Of a DNA stretch of 64,000 bases, positions 10,600 to 22,051 are shown piece after piece. The notes beneath the pieces are model-generated. The model worked only from the letters and a program-made list of their open reading frames with translations, was not told where the DNA came from and did no database searches. Within the stretch, counting starts at the first letter, position 1; each line of letters opens with the position of its first letter. Both the position numbers and the translations under genes were made by a program. This DNA is from Carex sylvatica (Eukaryota > Streptophyta > Magnoliopsida > Poales > Cyperaceae). Where the stretch lies: contig CAXKVR010000066.1 of assembly GCA_964058845.1 (NCBI GenBank), positions 295,001 through 359,000 on the forward strand, read 5' to 3'.

Positions 10600-11330
10600 T
10601 TGATTTTCGAAATTAAGTTAATTTTAATTTCTAAACTTCTATATTTGTGCAATTAACTTTAAATTTCTTTTAAATAGTCATGGCAACAATAATTAATATT
10701 AAAAAGAAATCAGGAGTCAACAAAAAAATAATTAAACACAATTTTTTTAAAATAGTATATCTAAATTAAAAATTACATTACATATTAAAAATTAAAATAG
10801 AGAGTGCCATGCATGTGCTTTTAGATATAAAACAGAAATATCATTTCATATCCTCGATTATACCCTGTTATGGGCTTGTGTGGCATTTCATTTATTATTT
10901 ATGTGACAATTGTATTTAGTTTTATTTTTAATTTATAGATGATTTTAGTTTTTCACTAACAAATTTGTCATGTTCTTGCAATTTAATTTTTTTGAACAAA
11001 TAACCCAAAAAAAAGGTTGAACAAATATAAACTAATTATTTAGTTCTTCATTTTATAGATGATAGATAATCAACCTATAGAGAACTTTGAAATTTTCTCT
11101 GTCAAGCTCCAATCTATATTAGTAAGATTTAAGAAGAAATTAAAAATAACTGTCAAGCACTAAATAAAAATTAGATTAATTTTAATTTTTAAACATCTAC
11201 ATTCGTGCAATTAACTTTTTAATTATTTTTAATGACCACGTAAGCAATTATTAATATAAAAGAAATAACGAAAACCGATAAAAGTTCGATATTAAAACAA
11301 AAATCTTTTAAAATTAAAATAAAAGTGCCT
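10600..11330. repeat. Direct duplication of ~180 bp
   Basis: Sequence near 10605-10715 (AAGTTAATTTTAATTTCTAA ... GTGCAATTAACTTTAAATTT) recurs diverged at 11165-11270 (TAATTTTAATTTTTAAACAT ... GTGCAATTAACTTTTTAA). The intervening DNA is A+T-rich and matches the paralogous segment at 13.5 kb in part. Confidence 0.6.
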
Positions 11331-11417
11331 TTTAGAAATGAAAAGAGAATACGAACGCAGATGCTTGTTTACATCCTGTTAACGACTCGTGTGTGTCTGA
11401 TATACACGAACTAAAAC

Positions 11418-12118
11418 CAAAGCATGATACTGTTGTACCAGTACCTCTTTTGTTTCAGAGACATTTGAGCAATTAAAACATACGCCATTGTTTCATGCAC
11501 AAACTGCGAATCTTCTCTTCCACTCCTTCTTTTGTACCTCGAGCGAATTGAACACTCACATCTCTTATTCCAACTCTAGGTCGCTCTTTCAAGGAACTTA
11601 TACACATGCTGCCTTTCTCAAATTGGGATTTTTCCCTTCTCACCTTTACATCACCAACCTTCTCTTGTTCCTTAATTCCAAAACTGTGGACCTTTGTCAT
11701 GCACATAAACTGTTCGATGAAATGTCTAAGAAGGATATTACATCATGGACTACTATGATATCGTCCCATGCCCAACACGTACAATACAATGTTGCATTGC
11801 AAGTTTTTCACAAGATGCTTCTGACTGACACTTGCATAATTCCTAATGAATTCACATGCTCCACTGTTTTGCGATGCTGTACTAATTTTGTAGCATACTC
11901 GCTGTTTGAATTGGGCTCACAATTACAAGGGTTTGTTTGGAAACATGGTTTTGCATTAAATTTGGTTGTTTCAAGCGGTCGGTATGAATTCTACTCAAGG
12001 TATAGGGAACCCAGTTCTGTACAAAAAGCATTCGATGAAATGCCTCACAGAGATGTAATTTCTTACACAGCCTTAATATCCTCTCTATTGGAGACCAAAG
12101 AATGGGAAAAGGCTGTAG
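11418..12118 (+). pseudogene. Truncated copy of the PLS-class PPR gene at 30357-32717
   Basis: From 11418 to about 12118 this is a close DNA copy of 30303-31042, covering the 5' leader and roughly the first 230 codons (shared blocks include SYSNSRSLFQGTYTHAAFLK and KKDITSWTTMISSHAQH). The start codon is lost (ATG became ATA at 11480-11482). Two short deletions remove part of the N-terminal region and shift frame relative to the parent. Similarity stops abruptly after EWEKAVG, where unrelated sequence (DNLIETRASK...) leads to a stop at 12166-12168. About 70% of the parent, including all later repeats and the E region, is missing. The copy has no complete ORF with an ATG, so I regard it as a dead partial duplicate. 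Confidence 0.9.
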
Positions 12119-12168
12119 GGGACAACTTGATTGAAACTCGAGCCTCCAAATATGCACAAACATGTTAA

Positions 12169-12799
12169 TTAGGTATACCCAAAATTACAAAATAAATGTT
12201 GCCAGAAATTTCAAGTAAAATTAAGAATATAAAAATGAAGAAATGTTTGCAAAACTAAAATTAACTTAAAAAGAAAAATCTATTTAGGAAGAATCTCAAA
12301 TCAAAGGAAAAAATTGAAACTTAACAAAAGTTCGATACTATTGAATTGCATTATTTAATATTACTTAAGTACACAATTTTAATTTGCACACTAAAAAACC
12401 ATAATAAATACATAGAAATAGTACGTGTAATAAGCATGAAGCATTGTGACAACTTGCATGGTGAGACAAAAGCCTAATTTCACAAAAGTATCTGCCCAAA
12501 TAATTTATATACAAATTTAAAGTAATTATGTCCATTAACTATAATTCACAGTCTTATATTAAAAATTGACGTCGGTACTTTTCTTATATCTTAGATTAAT
12601 ATCAGATAACACTGAAGAAGCTTGAGTTTTGCATACACAAAGCCGACTAGTAGTTACAATACCAAACAATGTCATTACGATAAGATGAAGTTTTCTTATT
12701 AACCCTTCATTTGGTGCCACTTGATCAATTACAACGACATCATCACTATAAGATAAAAATAAGAAAATTGTTAATTTTGATTATCCTCTAATATCTTAT
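12169..12799. other. A+T-rich spacer
   Basis: No gene or mobile-element end recognised between the truncated PPR copy and the second copy of the segmental duplication. Confidence 0.4.
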
Positions 12800-13660
12800 T
12801 TATATATTATATTTGTTCTTCAATTCAATAAAGTTGTTTCACATTATATGATCTCTCTTGTTAATTTATTTTGAGGAACTAAGAACTTATTCTAAGACTA
12901 CATAAATCACTTTTGTTCATTGTTGATGTTTTATATTCTACTTAAAGGGTCTTATCATGCAACAATTTACATTAATTCATGGTGTTTGCATCGGTATGAT
13001 GGTGATCATACATAAAAGCTAATAACCAATTGTAACCAACACTAATTGTCACACATAACAACACTAAATATATTATCCATTTAATTTGTATGTAGCTCAT
13101 TACTCATGTCTATATCATGTATGCAAAGAGTTGCAATCAAAATTTCAGAACATAGTAAAGAAAATGTATAATATAACATTAACAAACTGTTTAGTACGTA
13201 TTGACCAAAATTTTTGTGCTTAATTTTGTATCATTGGAGTTGTGTCTTTGTATAGCTTAATTAAACATCTATAGTTGACTTTTTATTCAAATTTCAAATT
13301 CAACGTAATAATTTTTTTTTTATAAAACAATAGATGTATGAGAATGTCATATTTACTAAGTTTTTTATAAAGAGATTACATTTTAAATCTCATCATGGGA
13401 AAAATTATGGATTTTTTATTCTACGTGATAATTTTTAATTAATTTTTGAAATGGAGATGCTCTAAGTTAATTTTCTATTATTTCTATGACAATTTTTTTA
13501 ATTTCATTTAATTTCTAAATGTTTTTAGTTTTTCACTAACAAATTTGTCAAATTCTTGCAATTAAAAATTTTGAACATAAATAAACTAGTTATATATATA
13601 GTTTTTCATTTTGTAGACATTAACTAATTAACTTAGATAAAATTATGAAAATCCGATCTA
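12800..13660. repeat. Segmental duplication, copy 2, with empty hAT site
   Basis: This is the uninterrupted counterpart of pieces of 880-11080. CTCATGTC occurs once at 13103-13110, in the context GTAGCTCATTACTCATGTC, whereas copy 1 has it twice around the hAT insertion. It also lacks MITE 1033-1456 and the 8065-10379 insert. It therefore records the pre-insertion sequence. Confidence 0.75.
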
Positions 13661-13754
13661 TAAATAAATTAATTTATTACGACAAAAAACTCCTGATTTT
13701 CTACAGATACAGTGAATTTTGTGCTGTAAAAAATCAATCTCTATGGTCATGTTT

Positions 13755-15775
13755 GGTTGTGGAGTAAGGGATGGATTAAACTCCTTACTCCACACTTAAT
13801 TCACCAAACAAGGAGTAAAATTGATGGAGTAAGTGGGAGTAAGGTTTGAATTAATCTGAAGTAACTTAAACCACTTCTCTAGGTGGTTTAGCTCACTCCA
13901 CGTTGTAGGGCCCATTGTCATACACTACTTCTGTTTTTTATTTTCTCTCTCTTCATTAGATCGATTAGGTTTTCTCTGTCAGCGCCACTTGCACCTCCCT
14001 CACTACGAAATCATCACAGCTCTCTTCGTCAAGCCAAGTCTCGTCTCGCCTCTCCTCCGCTCAAGAGCCATCTCATCTCGCCTCTCTCCGCACAAGAGCC
14101 CTTCCACTCACCATCTCTTCAAGTTTTTCTTAGTTCTTTCATCTCTCAAATAGTTTACTGTGGAAATTGAGTCTGACTCCCTCTCAATTTTTTTGCCCGT
14201 CAAATGAAAGTACTAAGATTTCATGAAATCAAAGTTTGAATTAACCTGAGATGAACATCTTTCAAATATAGACCATGAATGATTTTAATATTAGTTGTGT
14301 TAAATTAGGCCCAAGTTAAAAAACTTGTTTGTGCCAAGATAAACGATTACATTAAAGTAAGTTTGAATTGTATTTTTGTTTCTTGATCTGTGATTACACA
14401 TGATGGTCTATATTCTAGATTGTTTGCTGTTTGTTTAACTTAAAATATTAAATTTTTAATTTCGCAATTAAGCATTGTCTACTGTTTATTTAACTTCACA
14501 TATTAATCAAGATTGATTATTTTATTTATTCAATTAAGATATGTAGCCTTAATGATTTCAATTAATTAAAGTGAGATATGTATCTTTTTTTTATCCACTT
14601 TGTGAACAAATTTGAACTCCAATAAAATTAGGCATGGAACCCATCAGGAGTTCTTTTAAAGGAAAAGGTAAGAAAAATAACAAGAAAGGTGATGGGGAAG
14701 CATCGCAGCTTCGGAATCATTCCCCGAATTGGAGCGTGGAACAAACCACGCTTATGCTAAATTTGGTGAGAGAAGAACAAGTATCTCTAAGAGTTCAAGG
14801 TCCCGGTACCTTTACAAAACAATTTTGGAATAGATTGGCACCGATTATTAACTCACAATCCGAGCCATTTCGTAATGCCTATGAATTGCAAACCCATTGG
14901 AAAACCCTCAACTCTGAATTCTATGACTATAAGAATTGTGCTGACAAAAGTGGATGTGGGTGGGATCCTGAAAGGCGTGTACCAGTCGCTCCTGATGAAA
15001 GTTGTTGGGATGATTTAAGAAAGGTACATAATTTGTTTTATGTTTAGAATGAATTATATGTTTCTCCTTGACATTTTGCATATTCTGATGAATCTTCTTA
15101 CAATATTTTTTTTCAGGTGAATGCGAAGTTGTACAAGTGTAAATCAAAACATTTTCTTTGGTATGATATAATGAATGAGCTGTGTGGATCTAATATTGCA
15201 ACTGGTCATTTTGCAATAAGTGACACGTTTGGAACAACTCCAATTGAAGATCTCACTAGTCGAGCTGGTAGTTCAGATCATTCTGGTACAGGCATGCATC
15301 ACTCTGTTGGACCAAATAGTCCAGATTATTTTGTTGCCGGCAATGCTGAACATGAGTTAAATGAGTTAGACATCCATGATTTTAGAACTACGTTGGAGGT
15401 CAATTCAAACTACTAAATTGGTAATTCTTATGGTGGTCTGTCCATAGGGCAATCGCCGGTTGAATCAGGTGCTGCTTCGGATAGTAATTCTGGTAAGAGA
15501 GTATGGGATGACTTAACTGGAGCGGGTTGTAGCGAGTCATCTCAAGTTAAATCAAAGGGACTTTCAAAAAACAAACAATTTAATACAGGTGCTAATAAAC
15601 TTGCTGAGGAGTCTAAGGAAAGACGTGATCAATTAGATAAGATCACGAACAAGAGCAAAAGAATTGCTGATAAGCTGCTCTATATAAAAAGAGAGACCAA
15701 CATGGCTGTTCAAGATTTAATAAGGCTGCAAGAAATGCTTAGGGATGAAGTTAGTAAAGAGGTAATAGAATATTT
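13755..15775 (+). mobile_element. PIF/Harbinger-like fragment
   Basis: The left end around 13755-13860 (CATGTTTGGTTGTGGAGTAA with a nearby inverted GGAGTAA/TTACTCC stem) resembles Tourist/PIF ends. It precedes a Myb/SANT-type ORF like the accessory ORF1 of these elements. No transposase ORF and no matching right end are present; the sequence breaks off near 15775. The class call rests on the Myb-like ORF and the end motif, so it is moderate. Confidence 0.5.
14634..15775 (+). pseudogene. Myb/SANT-like DNA-binding protein (Harbinger ORF1 type), one nonsense codon
   Basis: Exon 1 (14634-15023) starts MEPIRSSFKGKGKKNNKK, a basic tail. A Myb/SANT-like domain follows (WSVEQTTLMLNLVREEQ ... QFWNRLAPIINSQ ... 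LQTHWKTLNSEFYDYKNC ... GWDPE). A GT-AG intron at 15024-15116 joins exon 2 (VNAKLYKCKSKHFLWYDIMN...), which is Ser/Asp-rich. TAA at 15414-15416 ends the frame, but it stays open beyond this to about 15760, through a charged, probably coiled segment (LAEESKERRDQLDKITNKSK) and a possible donor (SKE|GTAATA). In PIF/Harbinger elements such proteins help the transposase reach DNA. It could instead be a host-derived Myb/SANT gene fragment. Confidence 0.65.
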
Positions 15776-15879
15776 TTGTTTGGGATCACAAATTCACAGT
15801 CGTCCAATAGAGATATGAGCTAATCCGGCTCAAGGTGGAGCGCATGGGACCCACTTTAATAATTGTGCAGATCGCTATT

Positions 15880-16115
15880 GGTTTTGGCATTGAATGGTTC
15901 AAACTCAAACATAAATCATCACATGAAAATATGAGCCGACTCGCGAGCCAGCTTGCGAGCTCGTGAGCCAAGCCGAATCAAGCCAAGTGTTTACATGAGT
16001 CGAGCCGAGCTGAACTTTTTTCTTTTAAAAGCGAGTCGAGTTAGAGCCGAATCATTTTGCTTTTCTCATTGAGCTGAACCGAATTTGAGCCGAACCTTAA
16101 TCATTAGTAGCCCTA
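15880..16115. mobile_element. Solo hAT-like terminal fragment
   Basis: GAGCCGA/GAGCTGA-rich subterminal DNA ends in ATTAGTAGCCCTA at 16115. Read inward, TAGGGCTACTAATG resembles hAT ends. I could not find a left partner or a target duplication, so it is probably a truncated element. Confidence 0.45.
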
Positions 16116-16441
16116 ATTCAAAGGGATCCATCGCAATGGACAGATCCATTGGAGTTCAAACTAGAGAGATTTTTACAAGAGGAATTTAAGAGGGATTTTA
16201 GTGGCAAAGAATTTGATTACTTACCGTTTGAATTAGGAAGGAGAAGGTGTGCAGGTATTGCCATGGCTGACAGAATGGTAGGTCATTTGCTAGCCACAAT
16301 GGTGCATTCATTTGATTGGAAGCTCCCAGAAAGCAAGGAGAGATCGATTTGTCAGATAAATTTGGGATTGTGACAAAGATGACTGTCCCTTTGGTTGCTA
16401 TACCCACACCCAGACTACCAAATGATGAGTTGTATTACTAA
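16116..16441 (+). pseudogene. Cytochrome P450 3' fragment (CYP76-like)
   Basis: The frame gives RDPSQWTDPLEFKLERFL, then LPFELGRRRCAGIAMADRM and a helix-L-like segment. That is the heme-binding Cys region and C-terminus of a microsomal plant P450; the rest of the ~500-residue protein is absent. The signature has Glu in place of the usual second Gly (PFELGRRRCAG versus PFGxGRRxCxG). After KER a frame change is needed to continue (DLSDKFGIVTK ... AIPTPRLPNDELYY), an ending I associate with CYP76-type proteins. It directly abuts the solo hAT end at 16115. It is a dead fragment; the subfamily is tentative. Confidence 0.8.
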
Positions 16442-17087
16442 TTATTAATCTGGGGGATGTGGTATGCTTATACTACTAATTCAAGCAGACAATTACGAAG
16501 TACAAATGAATGATATTGTGCAACTATAACAGTCTTTTTTTTCAGAAATCGAGTACAAAATTGATAATGTAAAATAAAAACATGTACTTGAGCAACTCTA
16601 AGGTTTTATCTTTTTTTCTTGCCTTATGTTATGCCATAATCTGTGTACACACACTTCGTACAACCAAATCTCAAGTCTCCACACAGAGATACAAGGAAAA
16701 GGGAAAGGCGTAAATTCAGAAAGATCCTAAGATATGCTTCAAGGCAGGCATTTGCTGAGCAAGGCCCCGTATTAATAGGCCGGTTCGTATTTATTGCTGC
16801 CATAATCGGTATTTATTAATAGGCCGTATTTTATAAACTTGGTAGAATCCGTCTGATTCCACCAAATTTTAGCTCATTAATAGGCCGTATTTATTGGGCC
16901 TGTATTATTATTTATATTTATTTAGTTTTAAATTGTTGGTTGAAGGGGACAAAATATTTAATTGGTCAAGCAAGCCTTGGGACAGGATCATCTGAGGCAG
17001 TGAGGCATAGTTCATCTTTCTTCATTTTCAGACTTTTTTAATAACAAAGGAAAAAACGATTAAATTACCTAAAAATATACTAGTATG
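16442..17087. other. Spacer with AATAGGCCGTATTTA repeats
   Basis: Three to four copies of (TTA)ATAGGCC(G)TATTTA occur between 16765 and 16900. Nothing else recognised before the hAT target site at 17088. Confidence 0.45.
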
Positions 17088-17526
17088 ATTATTTGCAATG
17101 TTATCAGAACCAGACCGAACATCGAACCGCTAAAGTTTCGGTTCAATAGTTTACTGGTTGGACCGGTGGTTCAACCGATTTAATTACTAGTTTTTTTAAA
17201 TATACATAAATCATTATCTGAGTGCCAAACTGATTATATGCTTTTACTGTTTTACATCTTCTAACAAGGAATAATGAGAACAAATATAGTTAAATAAAAC
17301 ATGCAATTCTAATAAGCTCTAACAAAAAAAAAACATGTCAAAAAAAAGAAAATAGAAACCCAACAACATAATAGAAGTTCAATATTCTGATTATCTAACA
17401 TAGCTGACAGTTGACATATAATATGTCGCAAGTAGCCTCATAACACAAAATAAAAGTTTAATATTTCTAAGAAAATTAATCAACAACAAATTTAAAATTC
17501 TAAAATCTGATCTGCATTGTAAATAG

Positions 17527-20500
17527 CTAAGTAAAATGCCACTCAGTAATTGAAGCACCCTGATACATATCATTGTTAGGATCGGCATGTCCTAGGTCCT
17601 CTCCTATGGTTTCTCTAGTCTCGACACTTTGAGTTCCTTGCTCTTGGATTCTTTCTGTGTTGTTTATGCACGGATCTTCAATCTCATCACCAGAATCAAA
17701 TTCATCCAGATTCAAAATTTCATCTACAAAATGAGAAGTACAAGTAATAATGTAATAATGTAATAAGAATTTTAAAATAACTTACATTGAAGTTTATAAT
17801 TCAAACTGGGTCATGAAAATTTTACCATTGTTTTCATTAGTTTGTATCCTGAGTCCTGCCATTTGTTTGCGAAATTCCTCAATTTCATCAGCCGTCAACA
17901 ATGGTGGATCATCCTCCAAAATCCACTTGCCATTATCAGCAAAATCTTCAAAGCTAATAGGATCATAATTTTTCCCACGAAATGATATCCTACAGTTCAA
18001 TAACTTTTATTTAATTTCTTGTCTAAAAATTTAATTTAATTTCACTTGTAATATCTTTCATACCTTTGATGCAATCTCAAGTTGTATCGAACATATACAG
18101 GATCATTCAATCTTTGGTGCTCCATTCTGTTCCTTTTTTTTGAATGAATGAACTCAAACACACTCCAATTTATCTCGCATCCGGATGAACTACAAGTTTG
18201 ACCCAAGATGCGCACTGCTAACTTTTATAAATTAGGTGTGCTGCTACCATATGTTATCCACCATTCATCTACAAAAAATAATGACACGTGCAGTTTGTGA
18301 GTGAAACATGTATCGAATCACAAATGCAAACCTAGTCAAATAACTATAATATTATCGTCTTATATAGCCACAAGATACAACAAATATATTGAGCACAAAT
18401 GCATCAGTGCATAATGAAATACTACATAAAAGATTTGTACATATACAAAAAATTTAAAGGGCAACAACAAAATTATAACTTCACTGGAACAACATACACA
18501 CAAGCTAGTGAAATATGCATGAGGCAACTAATCTCTAACAAATAACATAATTTATTAATCCAAATACTAATAAATTACCTAGAGGCATCACTGAACGATT
18601 GCGAATGGCAGTACTCCTTCCAAAATCACCTTTAGCATTTCGAAACAACCTCAACTCACTTGTCAGATTGGTCTGCAATCCTAATTTTCCATAAGCTAAC
18701 CTTTCTATCACGTCATGCACACCAGAGATGGTTGCTCGATGTTTCAAAATTTCAATAATATCATACTGATAAGATGGATTAAACCAATATCCTGCTGCTT
18801 GAAGGTTCTTGCTGAGTTGATTATCCCAACGTTTATCAATTATTTCTAGAAATGGTTGCGCCACCATTTTCTTCCTTTGGAACCTCCGGACAATTTCTTT
18901 CTTGGCAGCATGAATAGCACCATACAAGTAACCCATTACAGGCCTCTCATCACCGTCGACAATTCGAAGGACATGAACTAGTGGTTTTATCTTTTGCATA
19001 TGCTAGAACATTTTCTTTGAATTTCTTACCCTTTTTATCTTTTGCATATGATGATGTTGTCCACTCGCTAGATGTCACCATGGCACGCAATGCATCCTTT
19101 TGCGCAAAGATGCTTTGTAGAGCAATAAAATTAGTTGCAAAATGGGTTGGTGCTGGTCGGAGTATTTCTCTTCCTTTAATGAACTGTCTCATCAAATGCA
19201 AAGGATAGCAGTGATTGTAAATATACTTCGTTATATTTGATGCTTTATCAACTACTACTCCACCTTCAACCAATTTTCCCATATCCGAGAGCATCAAATT
19301 TATGCAATAGGCAGCACAAGGTGACCAATAAAGGGTAGGAAATTCTCGTTCGAGGAGTTTACCTACAAATAATGCAAAAATAACATTTCATAGATAGGCT
19401 TGGCAAATAATACTTTTAACACTTCAGTTAGATTCATGAATATTGTTCCCACTAATTAAGTAAAAATTTAGGTACGAACTAGTATACCAATAGATGGCAT
19501 TGTCAGGTCACACAGGTATCAGTTTAGCATTCACCATTGACCAGAATTTATAAAATAAATAAAATAATATACAAGCAATTTACTTGCAGCAACATAATTG
19601 CTTGCATTATCAGTCACTATATGCACTACATTTTTAGGACCAACAAATTGCACAACGGCTTTTAATAGCTTGAACAATATTTCTGCAGTTTTGGATACTT
19701 CTGTTGCATCAATGGACTTCAAGAACACTGTTCCCTTCGGACATTGCACTAAAAAGTTTATCAATGTTCTTCTCCTTTGATCAGTCCAACCATCAGCCAT
19801 TATTGTGCAACTAGTCTCCCTCCACACACTACGGAAACTCTCAATAAATTTTTGCACTTTTTCAATATTTTTTTCAAGCAAATAACCACGAAGATCATGA
19901 AAATTCGAACCTCGATAGCCAGGCCCAAAACTAGCAATTGCATCCAACATAGGTTGATAATACTTAGAGTTAGAAGCATCAAAGGAACCCCGGCATCAAC
20001 CATCCACTCAGAAACTCTTAAGTCAACCTTCTCTTTGACTTCTTTTGTTTGCAAAATGCTCTTAAGAGATGGTTGAGCACCCGAAGTGGTACGAGGCATG
20101 AAGTACTCACCAACACCAAGTTTTGCTTTTCTTGTCACAACTTCTGACCTCTTTTGACTAGCATTTAGTTGCCCTACGTTGAAAGCAATACGTCTGCCCT
20201 TGGGTCTAGAACTAGAAGGGGCTGACGGATTGCCAATTTCTTCTTCGTCGTTAGTTAGATCTGTATGAGATTGTTCTTCATCAGAATTCATTTCTTCATC
20301 TACCTCATTGAATCTCCTTCTTTTGTTGGCAAACTCTTCGATATTCTGTTGCATTTGAAAATGAACCTCTCCTGATACCTTTTTGCATGGCTGAACATCC
20401 CCTTTTACACCGGCTAGATGCTTCTTAAAACGAGTAATACCACCGTCTTGAAATATTTTCTCACAATGGAGACAAGCAATGGCTTTCATATTTTTATCTT

Positions 20501-20612
20501 TCACAACAACAATGCGTTCAACACAATGCCCCCAAGCTGGATTGGTTTTGCCTCTTGAAATAGTTTTCGGAGAAGAAGGTGCGACAGATCCATTTGCTTC
20601 AAGATTCAACAT
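17527..20612 (-). pseudogene. hAT transposase (BED / DUF659 / dimerisation), decayed
   Basis: The start is ATG at 20610-20612 (MLNLEANGSVAPSSP). A BED-type finger (CLHCEKIFQDGGITRFKKHL) is followed by an acidic linker (NEVDEEMNSDEEQSH). The DUF659 core follows after a one-base deletion near 19983 (FGPGYRGSNFHDLRGYLLEK ... GWTDQRRRTLINFLV ... TDNASNYVAASK), with an intron at 19583-19363 into WSPCAAYCINLMLSDMGKLV. A second frame shift lies near 18985-19030, where TTTATCTTTTGCATATG is duplicated, then RIVDGDERPVMGYLYGAI. The C-terminal exon (18064-18268, WWITYGSSTPNL*KLAVRIL ... CSSSGCEINWSVFEFIHSKK) has an in-frame TAA at 18225-18227. Acidic tail exons lie at about 17794-17995 and 17527-17720. 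Two shifts and a stop make it non-functional. Confidence 0.9.
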
Positions 20613-20660
20613 AGTCTTTCCAAAAAAAAAAAACATACACCCTGATCTGAATCAGTAACT

Positions 20661-20834
20661 GCTCCTTTTGCATAATTAATAAAACTTTTAACTTAAAATT
20701 GAAGAATACTAAATAAAAATTATTTACTGGAGTTTAATCAGCAACGGCTCCTTTTGCACAATTAATAAAACTTTTAACTTAAAATTGAAGAATACTAAAT
20801 AAAAATTGCTTACTGGAGTTTAATTGTAGTTGAC
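20661..20834. repeat. Tandem duplication, 87 bp x 2
   Basis: CTCCTTTTGCATAATTAATA ... TTTACTGGAGTTTAATCAGC is repeated directly with only a few changes. It lies just upstream of the transposase start inside the second hAT. Confidence 0.85.
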
Positions 20835-21057
20835 CGTTAAAAGGACACAGACTCAAGATTTAATCAACATGGGTAATTTTAAGGAAGTAAAAAGTAATTA
20901 ATCTAACCTCTGAATATGGAGATCAAACTTCAGAACTAATATTGCCTCCAATAAGTGTCCCAAATTCTTAGTACGCCAAAACAACTTTTTTCAAATTAAA
21001 CAAAAGAAACTAGTTGAAATAAGTACAAAAATATGATCAGCATTATATGAAGAAGAA

Positions 21058-21188
21058 AATGTAGGTTACTTTGCAATAGATTCTCGAAGATGGGTGTTTA
21101 TTACTCATGTTGCCATTTGGGGCTCCATCGTAATTACTTTCATAAGCATGGTTTTGATCGACTCCATTCCATTTTTCCCTAACTACAG
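21058..21188 (+). pseudogene. Captured exon fragment of a P4-type ATPase (ALA phospholipid flippase)
   Basis: On the strand opposite to the transposase, codons 21061-21186 read VGYFAIDSRRWVFITHVAIW, then GSIVITFISMVLIDSIPFFP and NY. This matches the C-terminal transmembrane region of plant ALA1-type aminophospholipid ATPases (LAMD..RW.WITHA.IWGSIVAT pattern, from knowledge of the family). The coding block ends at a plausible splice donor, AACTACAG|GTTAGT at 21188/21189. An in-frame TGA (21034-21036) lies upstream, and no neighbouring flippase exon was recognised. It sits wholly inside the 17096-22043 element, so it looks like a host-gene piece picked up by a hAT transposon. It is too short to encode an active protein. 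Confidence 0.7.
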
Positions 21189-22051
21189 GTTAGTTTTATC
21201 TAGTATTCCTTATTATTTTCATTTTCTAATATATTATACACATATTCATATACTTAACAAGTACACAAAGATGTACATGTTAAGATACAGGCTTTGGCTT
21301 GGTAGTTGGAAAACCCTGAACAAATGCTAATATAGGAATATGTCATTATGATTCAAACCAATTACCAGTACAGGCAATAATAAGGATGTGGTTAATATTA
21401 TAATTCAATTGAGAGAGAAACATGTATAAACTTATTACTAGACAATTAGACATAATTACTGGCAACTCTATTACTCTCATCTAAATCTTATTTTGGTTGG
21501 AGCATTTCATCGAACACCTTAAAGGCAGTCATTTATTCAATACAATCATCTAAAAAATTCAAACTTTTCAAGTGCATGGACTGCAAATTCGAATTAAATG
21601 ATCAGCTGAGAATACTTACAGTATCTAATGCAAGTTATTTGGTGATTTCGTTTCAAGCTTATGCCTTCAGAACACCTTGAGCCTATGTGCAATATACCAC
21701 CATATATACAAGAAGATTGAAGGAGAAAGGAGAGCAATTTTCTCATTTCTTTTCATATGAGTCGTGTGGAGAACAGGCAAGAAATGAAAAATCTAGCAAA
21801 ATTGAAAGATATGCAAAGTTATCGTTTGATTCGTTTCTGGAAGAGAAGATGTGGAGATATATCAAATGTTGATTTGAACCGTGGTTTAATCCGGTTTTCT
21901 CCAGCGATGTTTTGATATGAACCGGCCGATAAAACCATATTTTAGCGATACATCAGCATAAGCGGTAATTGAAAGTGACCGAACCGGACAGGTGATTGGT
22001 TTCGGTTTTTTCCGGCCGGTCCGGTCCGATTCTGATAACACTAATTATTTG

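Larger units (their letters stand above)
880..11080. repeat. Segmental duplication, copy 1 (interrupted)
   Basis: Pieces of this interval match 12800-13660 in order. 885-1017 matches about 12810-12945, 1460-1623 matches 12950-13110, 7917-8060 matches 13103-13225, and 10389-11080 matches about 13225-13650 patchily. The parts without a counterpart are insertions: MITE 1033-1456, the nested hAT elements 1624-7916, and the 8065-10379 insert. An internal ~180 bp duplication (about 10600-10770 versus 11150-11330) lies near the right end. The similarity is visible by eye; percent identity was not computed. Confidence 0.7.
17096..22043 (-). mobile_element. Second complete hAT transposon
   Basis: The 8-bp target duplication ATTATTTG lies at 17088-17095 and 22044-22051. 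The left terminus is CAATGTTATCAGAACCAGAC; the right terminus read inward is TAGTGTTATCAGAATCGGAC, an inverted repeat of 22 bases with few mismatches. The subterminal DNA is rich in GGTTCAACCG/CCGGTTC words. Length is 4.95 kb. It carries a decayed transposase on the minus strand (17527-20612) and, between the transposase start and the right end, a plus-strand fragment of a P4-ATPase gene (21058-21188). Confidence 0.92.

Noticed and set aside
21687..21872. 61-codon frame near the right end of the second hAT
   Set aside because: No ATG-supported homology; in the transposase 5' flanking region.
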